Shown piece by piece: positions 1 to 10,752 of a stretch of DNA of 64,000 nt. Source of the DNA: Rhodoferax aquaticus. GTDB taxonomy: Bacteria; Pseudomonadota; Gammaproteobacteria; Burkholderiales; Burkholderiaceae_C. The first letter of the stretch is position 1, and every line of letters starts with the position of its first letter. Below the pieces are notes generated by a model. It saw only the letters and a program-made list of their open reading frames with translations. It did no database searches and was not told the origin of the DNA. The stretch lies in assembly GCF_006974105.1 (NCBI RefSeq), contig NZ_CP036282.1:434001-498000 (forward strand), in the 5' to 3' direction. Made by a program: the position numbers and the translations under genes.

Positions 1-712
1 TGCCTTCCGCCTCAGCTTCTTCCGATAAGGCTTGTATGCGCTCCCACGCTTCTTTACCTGTCTTGGTCATGATGTAAGGGGCCCCCATGGCCTTCAAGCC
101 CAGCTCAATGACGGTGCGTGCGACGGGCGAATCGTCCGCAACCAAAATGATATGTCCAGGGGGCAGGTTGATACGCGGGCCTACCACTTCCTTGCTTATT
201 TCCTCCGTGGTTACAGGCATGACGGTCTTGAGAATCTGCTCCACGTCCAGTACCTGAGCGAGCCGCGTGTTGGCGGTGGCACCATCAAGCCGTGCGATGC
301 CGGTAATCAAGGCACCAGCGTGGCTGCTCTCAGCGGGCAGCACTTGGTCCCAATCGAGTCGGACGATCTCTCGCACGTCTTCCACCGCAAATGCTTGCAC
401 GGTGCGACCAAATTCTGTGACCATCAAAATGGTCAGGCCTTTTTTGGGCGTGCAACCCACCACAGCTGGCAGGTTGATGACGGGGATGATCTGTCCGCGA
501 ATATTGGCTACCCCCATCAAGTGTTCATGGGCATTTGCCAACGCCGTAACCGGGGGCATGACCAGCACTTCTCTTACCTTAAATACGTTGATCCCAAAGA
601 GCTCGCGCTGTGCAAGGTGCGGTGCTTCGCCCAAGCGAAACAGCAGCAGCTCAAACTTGTTGTTGCCCGCTAGCTTGGTGCGTTCTTCGATCTCATGCTG
701 GGTATTTTTCAT
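1..712 (-). CDS. cheV: Chemotaxis coupling protein CheV (CheW-REC), C-terminus cut by window edge
   Basis: Couples chemoreceptors to CheA and carries a receiver domain that CheA can phosphorylate. The visible 237 residues begin MKNTQHEIEERTKLAGNNKF. They hold a full CheW-like domain (about residues 15-165, with ELFGINVFKVREV and GVANIRGQIIPVINL) and then the first part of a receiver domain with the acidic pair in VADDSP. The phosphoacceptor Asp lies outside the window. The ATG at 712 is preceded by GGAG about 9 bases upstream. It is the last visible gene of the minus-strand chemotaxis cluster, 46 bp after the MCP stop. A second cheV at 29184-30143 is closely similar throughout. Identification is firm; only the end is missing. 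Confidence 0.93.
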   Translation of the reverse strand, partial: MKNTQHEIEERTKLAGNNKFELLLFRLGEAPHLAQRELFGINVFKVREVLVMPPVTALANAHEHLMGVANIRGQIIPVINLPAVVGCTPKKGLTILMVTEFGRTVQAFAVEDVREIVRLDWDQVLPAESSHAGALITGIARLDGATANTRLAQVLDVEQILKTVMPVTTEEISKEVVGPRINLPPGHIILVADDSPVARTVIELGLKAMGAPYIMTKTGKEAWERIQALSEEAEAEG

Positions 713-758
713 TCAAAAATGCTCCAAGTAGTTGGCTAAGTGTTTGGGGCCTAGCGGT

Positions 759-3700
759 TCAATACGGTTTGAAATTTCCACTCCCACCGCGTACAGCGCC
801 TGCACCTAGTGGCGCGCCTAAGCGGGGAGGGGCACCGCGCCTCTCTTGCGAGACAGGCTCGGCTCGGCTACGTACGCGGGGGCTTTCGTTGTCCACCTTG
901 AAGAATGAAACACTCTGCTGCAATTGCTCGGCTTGGCTGGACAACTCTTCACTGGTTGCTGCCAACTCTTCGGAGGCCGATGCATTTTGCTGCGTGGCTT
1001 TGGAGAGCTGCCCCATGGCGCCGCCGATTTGGGAAACGGATTCGCTTTGCTCTGCACTGGCGGCCGCTATCTCTTGGACGAGCTCACTGGTACGTTGGAT
1101 GCTGGGGACAATTTCGTCCAGCAATTTGCCCGCACGTTCGGCGGTGGACACACTGCTGCCCGCCAAGTCGCCTATTTCCTTGGCGGCCTCTTGGCTGCGC
1201 TCTGCCAACTTACGTACCTCGGCTGCAACCACGGCAAATCCTTTGCCGTGCTCTCCGGCGCGGGCGGCCTCTATCGCAGCGTTCAGAGCCAAAAGGTTGG
1301 TCTGGTAGGCAATATCGTCCACGATACCAATCTTGGCAGCTATCTGCTTCATAGCGAACACCGTCTGGCTCACGGCTTCGCCACCGTCCACCGCTTCTTT
1401 GCTCGTCTTCATGGCCATGCCATCCGTCACTTTGGCGTTGTCACTGTTTTGACTAATGGACGCTGACATTACGTCGATCGAAGCCGTTGTCTCCTCCACA
1501 TTGGCGGCTTGTTCGCTAGCGGCTTGGGACAGTGACTGTGCCGTCGAGCTCACTTGGTTGGCGGCGCCAGTCAGAGCATCGGCGGCACCACGCACTTCAA
1601 CCATCACGCGGCTCAGGTTGTCTGCGGTGGTGTTGACGCTGTCTTTCACTTTGCCAAATAGGCCAAGGTAGTCGCGCTCAATGCGCTGCGTCAAGTCGCC
1701 ATCTGCGAAGGCAGCAAGTACATGGGCTACGTCCGAGAGGCCTTTTTCACTGGTGTCCAAGAGCTGGTTCATGCCAATTGACAATGTGCCAAAGAAGCCT
1801 GGTTGCCCGGTTTCTGCCAATCGTTGGGTAAAGTCTCCTTCTGAAGCCGCCTTCACAATGGAGGCAAGTGCAGTCTCCATACCGACTTCGGCGGTACGGT
1901 CAGTCCACTCCACCACGGTACCTACGCGGGTTCCGTCGGCGTCGACGACCGGATTTGCTGCCAGTCCGAAATACAAGTCTCCCACTTTGATTTGGGTTTT
2001 GTAGGCGGTGGCTAAGGCAGCCAATAGACCCCGTTGATGCGCCGGATTCTTATGGAATACATCAATATTCGCATCCATGAGTTTTCGCGCATCGAACTGA
2101 GGCAGTGCCTTGCGTAACTCCGCTTCATTGCGCTGCATGAGTTGGTGAGCGGCCTCATTCATATAGACAATGTGGTTGCTGGCGTTTGCGATCATGACAT
2201 TGGTCGAGCACTTGTCCAAGGCATTGCGAATGCGGGTGTTCTCACGCATTTGCGTCAGCTCGACTTCGCGCGCGGCCAGTTCTGCGGTCATGTCTTTCCA
2301 CTCAACGACAGTGCCTAAGCGTTTGCCTTTGGGGTCGATGACTGGGTTGGCCGACAGACTAAAGGTGAGGCCCCCGATCTTGATCTGCGTGTTGTAAGTC
2401 GTGGAGAGAGCCGCCAGCATATTGCGTTGGTGGGCAGGGTTCTTGTGGAAAACATCAATGCTTTCGCCCAACAGCTTGCGGAGGTCAAACTGCGGGAGGG
2501 TTTTGCGTAGCTCAGCCTCGTTGCGCTGCATCATTTGAACGATCGCGTCATTCATAAAGATGATGTGGTTGTTTGCGTCCGCGATCATGACGTTGGTAGA
2601 ACACTTCTCTAACGCATTGCGAATGCGGGTGTTTTCACCCATCAGCGTAAGTTCGGCTTCACGCGCGGTCATCTCTTCAGTGCGGTCTTTCCACTCCACC
2701 ACGGTACCCACACGTTCGCTCTTGTCGCCAAAGACCGGGGTAATCACCATGCTGAAAATACGTCCCCCCACTATGGTCTGGGTAGTTACGGTGTCTCGCA
2801 TGCGAGCCAACATCTCGCGTTGGTGGCCCGGGTTCTTGTGGAAGATATCAATGTTGCTGCCCAGCAGCGTACTCACGTTGAAGTTGGGCAAGTCTTTGCG
2901 CATGTCATTTTCTGCTGCGCCAAACATCGTTTGCACCGACTTATTGATAAAAATAATGTCGTGCTGCGCATCCGCAATCATCACGCTACTGGATACGGAT
3001 TCCAAAGCAGTACGGATACGTTGGTTGAATGCGGCGGCGGCGGCAGCAGCACGCAATGCGATCTGCGTTTCTCCCATAGCTTTCAGAAGGACGCCGGTTT
3101 CGTCTTGGGTGGGGACTCCGATTGCATCGTTGTAGTTACCAGCTGCCATGGAGCGTGCAACCTCAACTGCGCGGGACAAGGGGACGGTGATGCCTCGTAT
3201 GAGGATAAAACCGAGGGCCGCGGCCAGCACACAAGCGAGGCCGATCAGTCCCCAAATCATTGTCAAAGTGCTGCTGATCCTTTGATCCTGCTCGTTAACG
3301 GTTTGCATAGCAACGTCGACTTGTAGCTTGAGCAGTGCACTCAAGGGCGTGTCCACTGCGAGCCAAGCTTGGCCCATCCGGCTGTCAATTTCTTTGCCTT
3401 TGGCCAAATCATTGGCGCGAATCGCCTCGACCAAAGGGTTAAAGGTACTGTTGAGGTAAATCTCGCGCGCAGCCAAGTACTCTTTGATGAGCCGATTCTC
3501 TTCGTCTGTCATGAGAGTGGATGCATACGCCTTCCACTCACTACTGATCACTTCATTGCCTGTCGCAATCGTTTTGAGCGCCTCACCAAAAGCCTCAGGT
3601 GTCGCTTGCTCTAAGGCGCGTGACGCGGCAAGCTGGCTCTCAATAGACCGCTCCATGACGGCGCTCAACTGGGCGAGGGGCTGCACCCGGTCCACATTCA

Positions 3701-3830
3701 ACGAGACCATGGACTGATGGCTCTTACGTACTTCTGATACCCCCAAGCTGCCAACGCCGACCATCAAAGCCAGTATGACCACTAGCATGAGCGTAAGTCG
3801 GTAGCCTATCTTGAAATTGCTTAAACGCAT
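759..3830 (-). CDS. Methyl-accepting chemotaxis protein with three tandem Aer2-type PAS domains
   Basis: Membrane chemoreceptor of about 1023 residues. Order: TM1 (about 10-30), a periplasmic four-helix-bundle-like region, TM2 (about 191-213), HAMP, three tandem PAS domains (about 280-640), further HAMP-like segments, and a cytoplasmic signalling hairpin with the tip [20 protein letters not shown]. Each PAS contains FHKNPxHQ and, 49 residues after that His, the Trp of GTVVEW. I recall the same pair and spacing (H234/W283) in the haem PAS of P. aeruginosa Aer2. PAS2 and PAS3 are near copies, pointing to internal duplication. The ATG at 3830 has GGGAG 7 bases upstream; the longer open frame to 3890 lacks support. 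A poly-Ala run follows the HAMP domain. Oxygen or gas sensing is inferred. Confidence 0.93.
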   Translation of the reverse strand: MRLSNFKIGYRLTLMLVVILALMVGVGSLGVSEVRKSHQSMVSLNVDRVQPLAQLSAVMERSIESQLAASRALEQATPEAFGEALKTIATGNEVISSEWKAYASTLMTDEENRLIKEYLAAREIYLNSTFNPLVEAIRANDLAKGKEIDSRMGQAWLAVDTPLSALLKLQVDVAMQTVNEQDQRISSTLTMIWGLIGLACVLAAALGFILIRGITVPLSRAVEVARSMAAGNYNDAIGVPTQDETGVLLKAMGETQIALRAAAAAAAFNQRIRTALESVSSSVMIADAQHDIIFINKSVQTMFGAAENDMRKDLPNFNVSTLLGSNIDIFHKNPGHQREMLARMRDTVTTQTIVGGRIFSMVITPVFGDKSERVGTVVEWKDRTEEMTAREAELTLMGENTRIRNALEKCSTNVMIADANNHIIFMNDAIVQMMQRNEAELRKTLPQFDLRKLLGESIDVFHKNPAHQRNMLAALSTTYNTQIKIGGLTFSLSANPVIDPKGKRLGTVVEWKDMTAELAAREVELTQMRENTRIRNALDKCSTNVMIANASNHIVYMNEAAHQLMQRNEAELRKALPQFDARKLMDANIDVFHKNPAHQRGLLAALATAYKTQIKVGDLYFGLAANPVVDADGTRVGTVVEWTDRTAEVGMETALASIVKAASEGDFTQRLAETGQPGFFGTLSIGMNQLLDTSEKGLSDVAHVLAAFADGDLTQRIERDYLGLFGKVKDSVNTTADNLSRVMVEVRGAADALTGAANQVSSTAQSLSQAASEQAANVEETTASIDVMSASISQNSDNAKVTDGMAMKTSKEAVDGGEAVSQTVFAMKQIAAKIGIVDDIAYQTNLLALNAAIEAARAGEHGKGFAVVAAEVRKLAERSQEAAKEIGDLAGSSVSTAERAGKLLDEIVPSIQRTSELVQEIAAASAEQSESVSQIGGAMGQLSKATQQNASASEELAATSEELSSQAEQLQQSVSFFKVDNESPRVRSRAEPVSQERRGAPPRLGAPLGAGAVRGGSGNFKPY

Positions 3831-3930
3831 GGTGACACTCCCTGTCAATTTATTGAAAACATAACTAGAAAACCAAGCCCTCAATCCCAAACCCTCCAGC
3901 AGGTGACACCGCTGGTCTCAACGGCACTGC

Positions 3931-4449
3931 TTAGGTCGCTTGCGCTTGCTCCACCAAAGCTGCCATGTCGTCGATGTTCAAGGCGCGCGACGGCTCTAAA
4001 ACAATGATGAAGGCCCCGCCCACTTTGCCCATGCCTTGTATGAAGTCCCGCCGAATGGCGGTGCCAAACTGAGGCGGAGTTTCAATGTTGGAGTCGGCGA
4101 TGTCGATCACCTCGCTCACCGCGTCTACCATGAGGCCGAGTTCCATTTTTTCGTGGTTGCTAGTGGCGTCAAAGATGACGATGCAGGTTTTTTTTCCGAC
4201 GCGGGCCGCTGGCCAGCCAAAACGGGCGCGCAGGTCAATCACAGGGACTACGGCGCCCCGCAAATTAATGACACCGCGAACGAAATTGGGCATTAAAGGA
4301 ACCACCGTCATGGACGCATGCTGAATGATTTCGCGCACGCTGCGAATGTCCATTGCAAAGGTCTCTTCCTCCAGCGCAAACGTCAAATACTGTTTCGATG
4401 GACCCTCAAGCGCGTTGGTCGTCATTACCTCGGTTTCTGCGGTGTTCAT
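3931..4449 (-). CDS. cheW: Chemotaxis coupling protein CheW
   Basis: Soluble adaptor that joins MCPs to CheA in receptor arrays. The 172-aa protein is a single CheW domain. Typical segments are YLTFALEEETFAMDI near the start, the REIIQ region, and GVINLRGAVVPVIDLRARFG in the middle. Length fits the family with a short N-terminal extension. It sits between two MCP genes and downstream of cheA on the same strand (15 bases after the upstream MCP stop), so it is very probably co-transcribed and works with those receptors. Confidence 0.95.
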   Translation of the reverse strand: MNTAETEVMTTNALEGPSKQYLTFALEEETFAMDIRSVREIIQHASMTVVPLMPNFVRGVINLRGAVVPVIDLRARFGWPAARVGKKTCIVIFDATSNHEKMELGLMVDAVSEVIDIADSNIETPPQFGTAIRRDFIQGMGKVGGAFIIVLEPSRALNIDDMAALVEQAQAT

Positions 4450-4463
4450 AGTGTTGCCTATCC

Positions 4464-7034
4464 CTAGTAGAGCTTGAAATTGGTCCTGCTTGCACCACGC
4501 ACTGGCGCGGTCTGTACGGGCGATATGCCGCCTAAGCGCGGCGCCGCTTGTCGTCTCTCCTGCGCAGATCCTGCGGGCTGGTGGGCCACAGGTCTCGCAA
4601 TGGCTGCAATGGTGAAAAACTTAATGCTGTGCTGCAGTTGCTGCGCTTGGCTGGATAGCTCTTCGCTGGTAGCAGCCAGTTCTTCTGAGGCAGCCGCATT
4701 TTTTTGTGTGGCCTTTGAGAGCTGCCCCATCGCATCACCTATCTGCACGACAGAGTCGCTTTGTTCTGTGCTTGCAGCGGCGATCTCTTGGACCAATTCA
4801 CTCGTCTTTTGAATGCTGGGAACAATCTGATCAAGCAGGGTGCCTGCCCGTTCTGCCGTTGACACGCTGTTGCTCGCAAGGTCCCCGATTTCTTTTGCGG
4901 CTTCTTGGCTGCGTTCTGCAAGTTTGCGAACTTCCGCCGCAACCACGGCAAAACCTTTGCCGTGTTCTCCTGCGCGGGCCGCCTCAATCGCGGCGTTAAG
5001 CGCAAGCAAATTGGTTTGGTACGCGATGTCGTCAATGATGCCAATCTTGGTGGCAATCTGTCGCATGGCTTTGACCGTGAGGTTGACGGCTTCCCCACCG
5101 TCCAAGGCCTCTTTGCTGGTCTTGGCCGCCATACAGTCTGTCACCTTGGCGTTGTCGCTGTTTTGGTTGATGGAGGTCGTCATGCTGTCAATGCTGGTGG
5201 TGACTTGCTCTACGCTGCCCGCCTGTTGGTTTGCGGCATGAGACAAAGACTGGGCTGTAGCGTTAACTTGCTCAGCAGCACCTGTGAGTGAAGCTGCGGT
5301 GGACTGCACTTCTTGCATGACCCGGGCAAGGTTTTGCGCAGTTGCGTTGGCACTGCTTTGGACCTTGCCGAAGAGTCCCTCGTAGTCGCCGTTCATGCGT
5401 TGAGTGAGGTCGCCCTGAGCAAAAGCGGTGAGTACAGTGGCCACTTCGCTCAGACCTTGTTCACTGGTGGTCAAGAGCGTATTCATTCCAGCGCACAAAT
5501 TGGCGAAAAAACCGGTCTTGCCTAGCAGGTCCAGGCGCTGTGTGAAATCACCCCGGCTTGCACCTTGGACGATATCTCCCACCTCGCGCTCAGTGGCTAC
5601 TTCCACCGTGCGATCTAGCCACTCCACCACGGTGCCTACCCGCTCACCGCGTTCTTTGAATATGGGGCTAATGGACAACTGAAACGTAAGACCTTCTATG
5701 GCAATCTGTGTGCGGTGCGTTTCTGTGAAGCTGGCCAACAAAGTGCGTTGGTGTGAGGGGTTCGTATGGAATACATCCATGCTCTGGCCCACAAGCTTGC
5801 GCGCGTCAAACTGGGGCAGACTTTGGCGCAAGATGGACTCTCTATGCAGCATCATTTTGCTGAGGGACTGGTTCACATAGATTATTTCATCGGCAGCATT
5901 GGCAATCATCACTTGGGTGGAACTGTTGTCCAACGCATTGCGGATGCGCAGGTTTTCCGCTGCTTCGCGTACGCTATTGGCGAGTGAGTCGCGCACAGCA
6001 TCCATCTGTTGGTTGAACTGGGCTTTGTCGCCAGGTTGTGGTGCGAGTTGTGTTGAAAAGTCGCCCTTGCTGTAGGCGTTGACCAAGCCTGTAATCTCTT
6101 GCAGCTCCGCCACTTGCGCCAAGGTCAGTGCATTGATTTTGTTGCCCAATACCGCAAACTCACCCGGTAAATCGCTGGTGTCAATGCGGGCGTCGAGTTT
6201 GCCCTCGTGCTGTGCATCGGCGAGTTGTTGGATGCGTGCAATCACGGTGGAGACGCGTTGACTCAGTGCACGCATGGATGCGAGCAAGCTTACGTGGTCT
6301 CCTGCCTGAACCGGTATGGCCGTGGTGAAGTCTCCGGCCGTCACTGCCTGCGCTGCAAGCAAAGCGTCCTGCGGATCGCCCCCCAACTGACGAAAGACGC
6401 TGTCTACTAACTTGTAGCCTGCCAGCAGCAAGATAAAGCAGCCTAGTGCAATTAGGCCCCACATCCAGCCCAAGCCTTGGTGACCGTAATCACTGGACTC
6501 CTCGTGGACACGTTTTGCCATGGCTTCAATGCTGTCCCCGAACTTTCCCATGCTGTCCTCAAGCTGTGAGAACTCTTGGGAAAACTTGGGCCAGGCGTCC
6601 TGGCCCGCTTTGGGTTTGTCTAACGCAGCGGTGACGATGCCACGCGCGGAGGCACTGTAGCTTTGCACCTCCTTTGTGAGTGTGGATAACTGGACATTTA
6701 CGTCTGCAAAGCCTAGCGTCTCGAGTTCCTTAAGCTGCCCTTCAAACTCTTTGATGTGCTCGTCGAGCTCGGCGGCAATGGCCCTTCGTTCGGTTGCATC
6801 GGTAGAGGAGGTCGCCGAGAAACGCAAGGCATTGAGTACGTCGCCACGGATGGCATCGTGCATCATGTCCGACTGCATTTGTGCACGCACGGCACGGGTG
6901 ACAGTCGCAGCCTGCTCAGAGTAATCGGCTTGTTTGAGCGTATTCACAACGCCCATGCCACCCACCATCAGCAAAATGCCTAGCCCACCCAACACCGTGG
7001 CGTAGAGTCGAGTTTTGAGGCGCATTGCCTTCAT
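4464..7034 (-). CDS. Methyl-accepting chemotaxis protein with one PAS between HAMP repeats
   Basis: Chemoreceptor of about 856 residues starting [14 protein letters not shown]. The start at 7034 has AGGAG 5 bases upstream; the longer open frame to 7142 would run into cheA. It shows TM1 near residues 13-32, a periplasmic helical domain, TM2 ([18 protein letters not shown]) and HAMP-type repeats. One PAS follows, with VFHTNPSHQ and the GTVVEW Trp 49 residues after the His. Two further HAMP-like units (GDFTQRL, GDLTQRM) precede the signalling hairpin. HAMP-PAS-HAMP layout resembles Aer2, but with an added transmembrane sensor. The signalling half is very close to that of the neighbouring MCP, so the two are duplicates that diverged in PAS number. 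Confidence 0.93.
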   Translation of the reverse strand: MKAMRLKTRLYATVLGGLGILLMVGGMGVVNTLKQADYSEQAATVTRAVRAQMQSDMMHDAIRGDVLNALRFSATSSTDATERRAIAAELDEHIKEFEGQLKELETLGFADVNVQLSTLTKEVQSYSASARGIVTAALDKPKAGQDAWPKFSQEFSQLEDSMGKFGDSIEAMAKRVHEESSDYGHQGLGWMWGLIALGCFILLLAGYKLVDSVFRQLGGDPQDALLAAQAVTAGDFTTAIPVQAGDHVSLLASMRALSQRVSTVIARIQQLADAQHEGKLDARIDTSDLPGEFAVLGNKINALTLAQVAELQEITGLVNAYSKGDFSTQLAPQPGDKAQFNQQMDAVRDSLANSVREAAENLRIRNALDNSSTQVMIANAADEIIYVNQSLSKMMLHRESILRQSLPQFDARKLVGQSMDVFHTNPSHQRTLLASFTETHRTQIAIEGLTFQLSISPIFKERGERVGTVVEWLDRTVEVATEREVGDIVQGASRGDFTQRLDLLGKTGFFANLCAGMNTLLTTSEQGLSEVATVLTAFAQGDLTQRMNGDYEGLFGKVQSSANATAQNLARVMQEVQSTAASLTGAAEQVNATAQSLSHAANQQAGSVEQVTTSIDSMTTSINQNSDNAKVTDCMAAKTSKEALDGGEAVNLTVKAMRQIATKIGIIDDIAYQTNLLALNAAIEAARAGEHGKGFAVVAAEVRKLAERSQEAAKEIGDLASNSVSTAERAGTLLDQIVPSIQKTSELVQEIAAASTEQSDSVVQIGDAMGQLSKATQKNAAASEELAATSEELSSQAQQLQHSIKFFTIAAIARPVAHQPAGSAQERRQAAPRLGGISPVQTAPVRGASRTNFKLY

Positions 7035-7089
7035 ACGTTCTCCTATTGCGTGGTCGGCTAAGCGGGGTCGCTTGGCGCCACTGCCGCTG

Positions 7090-9300
7090 TTAGCGGACCA
7101 CCTCGTTGGCCAGTCCGTTGGCGCTGGTCGTGGTGGGTTCACTGGTCACCAAGTCGCCCAGAGAGTTGGTGTCCAGAATCAACGCTACTTCACCACTGCC
7201 CAGGATGCTGGAGCCAGAAATACCTCGCAAAGTTTTGAACAGTCGACCTAAAGGCTTGATCACGGTTTGCTGTTGGCCCAGTAGCACTTCAACTTCAATG
7301 CCGAACTTGCCTCTTGTGGAATTGACCACCACAACGCTGACCCGGTCGGTATGGCTGGATTCAACGGAATAGAGACTCTTGATGCGTACCACAGGGAGCA
7401 CCGCACCCCGAAGTTCCAAGCAGTGGCGTCCCGAGCTGTCGACTTTCACCAAGTTACCGCCTGCTTCAATGACTTCAACGACTGCTTCAAGTGGCAAAAC
7501 AAATTTAGAGCGGCCTACGCCCACCAAGAAACCATCAATAATGGCCAAGGTGAGTGGCAGCCGTATGTCAACTTGCAAGCCACGGCCCGGGTCACTGGTG
7601 AGTTTGAGTGTGCCGCGCAAGGCCTCGATATTGCGCCGTACCACGTCCATCCCTACGCCACGGCCAGACAGATTGGTAACTTGCTCTGCCGTGGAAAAAC
7701 CAGGCTCAAAAATCAACATATTGATAGCGTCGTCGCTAGGTACCACGCCGGGTTCCACCAATCCGCGGTTCCAGGCACGCTGCAGAACTCGTTCACGGTT
7801 GATGCCGCGACCGTCGTCTTCAATACGAATCAGAATGGCGCCAGTTTCGTGCTGGGCGCTGAGCACCAGTTTGCCCGCAGGCGTTTTGCCCGCTGCCACG
7901 CGTTCTTGCGGAGGCTCCAGGCCGTGGTCCAGCGAGTTGCGTACCAGGTGCATGAGTGGGTCGGCAATTTTCTCGACCATGGACTTGTCGAGTTCGGCGT
8001 CGCCACCCACGATCTCAAAGTTCACTTCCTTGCCCAAGCTGGAAGCGGTGTCACGCACGACCCGGCGGAAGCGGCTAAAGGTTTCTCCAACCGGGACCAT
8101 GCGTAAGCCGAGTGTGCCGTTACGAATCTCTTCAATCAGGCTGTTCATGTGCAAGTTGGCTTCAATCAGCGTCACATTGCGTGACTCGCGAGCCAATAGG
8201 GTGGCACCAGCTCCCGCTATGACCAGTTCTCCTAGTAAGTTGATGACCGCGTCTAAGCGATCGGCCTGTACCCGAATGTAGCGATCTTCGGTCGGTGCCG
8301 TGTTTTCACGGATTTTTTGCTGCTTGCCGAGTGCGGCTTCTACAACTTCTGCAGCAACGCCCGCTTGTGCCTCTAGCAAGTCCCCAATTTTTGCCTTGCC
8401 AACGGCGGGCATACCTGGGGTCTTGGCCTGGGTGGACAGCACTTGGTCCAGTTTGTCTTGCGACACGGCGCCGACTTGCACCAGCATCTCGCCGAGTCGG
8501 GGTGTTTCTGGCAGATTCTCAATGGCGCGGGCGAGTTTCTGGTCTGGGGTTTCTGGGGCCACGACTTCGAACTGGCAGTCATCGATCACAAAACTGAAGG
8601 CACCTTCGATGTCCTCACGGCTGGCCGCGCTTTCCAACTCCATGGCAAAGCTCAGGTAGCAGCTTTCTGGGTTGATGTTGACCAAAGCAGGCACGGTCTC
8701 ACTGCCACAGCGCACCGCGGTTACTGTGCCTAAAGTCCCCAGGTAGCGTGCGATGGACAAGGGGTCCATGCCGTTGCGAAAGGTGTCGGCACCAAACTGT
8801 GCTGAAATTTTCCATACACCACTGGACTGTTGCTGTGCTGCGGGGGCGCTTATGGGCGCAGGTGCGGCAACGGCGGGGCTGCCGCCCTCGGTCAGCGCTT
8901 TGAGATGCATGACTAGGTCGGCGCGCCGATCGATCTCGTCAGGCGTGTCTGCATTGGCGTCAGCTGCGGTATCCACTAAGAACTTGATTTGGTCGTTGCA
9001 CTGCAAAAGCAAGGTACTGATAGCGGGTGTCAGTGCAATGTCACCGTCACGCATTTTGTCCAACAAGGTCTCTACATGGTGGGTGAACTCCACGACACGG
9101 TTGAGACCAAAAATACCCGCGGAACCCTTCACCGTGTGTGCGCAGCGAAACAAGGAGTCCAAAAGCTCCCGGTTGTCGGGTTGTTCCTCCAGCTCCAACA
9201 ACAGGGTCTCAATCGCCTCAATTTGTTCAGCGGCCTCGCTGATGAACGCAGGCATCGCTTGCGCAATGAAGTCTTGGTCGGCGTCGTTGCTGTAGCTCAT
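7090..9300 (-). CDS. cheA: Chemotaxis histidine kinase CheA
   Basis: Receptor-controlled kinase of 736 residues. The N-terminal HPt domain carries the phospho-His in AHTVKGSAG (H55). A middle region precedes the dimerisation segment ([12 protein letters not shown]). The HATPase domain shows [16 protein letters not shown] and GRGVGMDVV, and the CheW-like domain is at the C-terminus. Between the N-terminal part and the kinase core lie two repeated motifs, [17 protein letters not shown] at about residue 268 and [11 protein letters not shown] at about 304, resembling the MshEN c-di-GMP-binding repeat. No methylesterase or methyltransferase gene is visible here. Its ATG overlaps the TGA of the upstream STAS gene (ATGA), implying translational coupling. 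Confidence 0.96.
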   Translation of the reverse strand: MSYSNDADQDFIAQAMPAFISEAAEQIEAIETLLLELEEQPDNRELLDSLFRCAHTVKGSAGIFGLNRVVEFTHHVETLLDKMRDGDIALTPAISTLLLQCNDQIKFLVDTAADANADTPDEIDRRADLVMHLKALTEGGSPAVAAPAPISAPAAQQQSSGVWKISAQFGADTFRNGMDPLSIARYLGTLGTVTAVRCGSETVPALVNINPESCYLSFAMELESAASREDIEGAFSFVIDDCQFEVVAPETPDQKLARAIENLPETPRLGEMLVQVGAVSQDKLDQVLSTQAKTPGMPAVGKAKIGDLLEAQAGVAAEVVEAALGKQQKIRENTAPTEDRYIRVQADRLDAVINLLGELVIAGAGATLLARESRNVTLIEANLHMNSLIEEIRNGTLGLRMVPVGETFSRFRRVVRDTASSLGKEVNFEIVGGDAELDKSMVEKIADPLMHLVRNSLDHGLEPPQERVAAGKTPAGKLVLSAQHETGAILIRIEDDGRGINRERVLQRAWNRGLVEPGVVPSDDAINMLIFEPGFSTAEQVTNLSGRGVGMDVVRRNIEALRGTLKLTSDPGRGLQVDIRLPLTLAIIDGFLVGVGRSKFVLPLEAVVEVIEAGGNLVKVDSSGRHCLELRGAVLPVVRIKSLYSVESSHTDRVSVVVVNSTRGKFGIEVEVLLGQQQTVIKPLGRLFKTLRGISGSSILGSGEVALILDTNSLGDLVTSEPTTTSANGLANEVVR

Positions 9301-9605
9301 GTGCGTGCTCCTGCAGGGCTGGTGCTTAGGTAGCGGCTGTCAATCCAGTGAGCAAAGCCCATGGTCTTGCACGCCTCTGTGAATGCTTCGCTGGTCTCCA
9401 CGAGCCGCCAACTGTGTTCCGTGTTGGATAAAGACGCAAGGAGTTGCAAGCCCGCTCCATCGACTTCTTCGACGTGCCGCGCAGAAATTTGAAGGTAGTC
9501 TGCGCCGTGGACGCTACGTTCTGATACCCAGGCAAGCAAGGCATCCCGGGCCTCAAGCGCGTGGTAGATATTCAACTCGGAAGGTAACTCAAACCTGTCG
9601 CTCAT
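9297..9605 (-). CDS. STAS-domain protein of the chemotaxis operon
   Basis: Small protein of 102 residues starting MSDRFELPSELNIYHALEAR, with a STAS-like fold pattern. The segment VEEVDGAGLQLLASL matches the loop before helix 2, where anti-sigma-factor antagonists carry a phosphorylatable Ser or Thr. Here the equivalent position reads DGAGLQ, without Ser or Thr, so phosphorylation at the classical site looks unlikely. The ATG at 9605 has GGGGAG upstream and its stop overlaps the cheA start by 4 bases. STAS proteins next to cheA occur in other proteobacterial chemosensory loci; the role is unclear, perhaps scaffolding or a partner switch. Confidence 0.8.
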   Translation of the reverse strand: MSDRFELPSELNIYHALEARDALLAWVSERSVHGADYLQISARHVEEVDGAGLQLLASLSNTEHSWRLVETSEAFTEACKTMGFAHWIDSRYLSTSPAGART

Positions 9606-9695
9606 AGAACTCCCCTGACATCGGCAATGAAGAATAGGCCCCGTATGGTTGCTAGCTGGCGTGGGAAGGGGCACCTCCCGCTTAGCTATGCATGT

Positions 9696-10061
9696 CTAAA
9701 CGCAAAGTTTGGAAACCGCTGCCACCAATTGGGTAGGAGAGAAAGGTTTGACCATCCATGCCTTGGCACCAGCCTCTTTACCCTGCATTTTTTTGTCTTC
9801 CTGACTTTCGGTAGTCAGCATGAGGATGGGCATGAACTTGTAGGCTGCTACTTGCTTCGCAGCCTTGACGAATTCAATGCCATTCATGTTGGGCATATTG
9901 ACGTCGCACACGGCCATGTTGATTTGGCGTCCATCCAGTAAGGCAAGGGCCGCTTGGCCATCACCCGCCTCAATGACGTTGTAACCAGCGCCGGTAAGCG
10001 CCATTTTGACGACTTGGCGCAGGCTTGCGGAGTCGTCGATGATTAGGATCGTCTTTGCCAT
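9696..10061 (-). CDS. cheY: Single-domain response regulator CheY
   Basis: Receiver-only protein of 121 residues. It has the acidic pair D9/D10 in LIIDDS, the phosphoacceptor D53 in AVCDVNMPNMNG, a conserved Thr in MLTTES (about 83), and K105 in MVKPF. GAGG lies just upstream of the ATG at 10061; the longer open frame is not needed. It sits 10 bases downstream of a CheZ-like gene and upstream of STAS-cheA. It is the likely output of this CheA, with the flagellar motor or another effector as target. Confidence 0.95.
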   Translation of the reverse strand: MAKTILIIDDSASLRQVVKMALTGAGYNVIEAGDGQAALALLDGRQINMAVCDVNMPNMNGIEFVKAAKQVAAYKFMPILMLTTESQEDKKMQGKEAGAKAWMVKPFSPTQLVAAVSKLCV

Positions 10062-10071
10062 TTCTACCTCG

Positions 10072-10752
10072 TTAAAAAAAAGTGGGCTCGCCGGTTTCTG
10101 TGGAGTCGGTGGATGGGTTGCTTGCACCAAGGTGGTCTTGGCGTTGTTCTGACATCGCGTACAGCGACTCGAGCCGTGCAAGCCATGCCTCAAGGTTCAA
10201 TGTGTCAGGAGCTTTGCCCGTGCAGGCGTCTTGCAGGCGGACGATGTCCCCCTCTAGCAAGGCCATCATTTGGCTGATGCGGTCTTGGTATTGAAAGCCC
10301 ATGTACATGCGGTCTACATGTTCTGCCACCATTTGGGTTTCATGGGCGAAGGGTTTGGCAATGCCTTCTAGGGCGCTTACGGCGCTGCGCACCATGTCCA
10401 AGACCTTTTCGATCGCAGCGCTGGCTTCTGGAGGGAGTGTGGTGTTTTGCAATACAGGTGCCAAGGTGCGCTCACACGCGCAGACCAATCCCGTGATGCC
10501 GTCGTCCGAGGTGCTTAGGGCCTCGGTGATTTGTACCGACTGCCGCTCTGCCGCACCGATGTGGGGGCTTATGTCGGCGAACGCTTTCAGCATCTGCGTG
10601 ACGGCTACCTCAGACTGGGCCCGCGAAGTGGCGATGTGCCGTGCCCATACGGGCAGCACCCCCGCGCACAATGCAGCCAGATTTGGCGCTAGGGTGGTGC
10701 TGGTACCTACTTGGGGTACGGGTGTAGCGGTTGTTCCCTGGTTTTGTGGCAT
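10072..10752 (-). CDS. CheZ-like protein, putative CheY-P phosphatase
   Basis: Largely helical soluble protein of 226 residues, first gene of the chemotaxis operon. The segment MGFQYQDRISQMM (about residues 154-166) has a D-x-x-x-Q spacing. CheZ dephosphorylates CheY-P with a D and Q in the same spacing, in a similar FQDLTGQ context. Overall similarity to classical CheZ is not obvious by eye, and the usual CheY-binding C-terminal helix is not recognisable; the tail instead reads STETGEPTFF. The ATG at 10752 was chosen over an upstream TTG at 10785. The last codons contain a run of eight T (10074-10081). Function as a phosphatase is inferred. Confidence 0.6.
   Translation of the reverse strand: MPQNQGTTATPVPQVGTSTTLAPNLAALCAGVLPVWARHIATSRAQSEVAVTQMLKAFADISPHIGAAERQSVQITEALSTSDDGITGLVCACERTLAPVLQNTTLPPEASAAIEKVLDMVRSAVSALEGIAKPFAHETQMVAEHVDRMYMGFQYQDRISQMMALLEGDIVRLQDACTGKAPDTLNLEAWLARLESLYAMSEQRQDHLGASNPSTDSTETGEPTFF

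Noticed and set aside
10074..10081. Run of eight T (minus strand) at the end of the CheZ-like gene, considered as a terminator or slippage site
   Set aside because: No hairpin precedes it, cheY follows after 10 bases and the protein ends normally; I see no sign of frameshifting.
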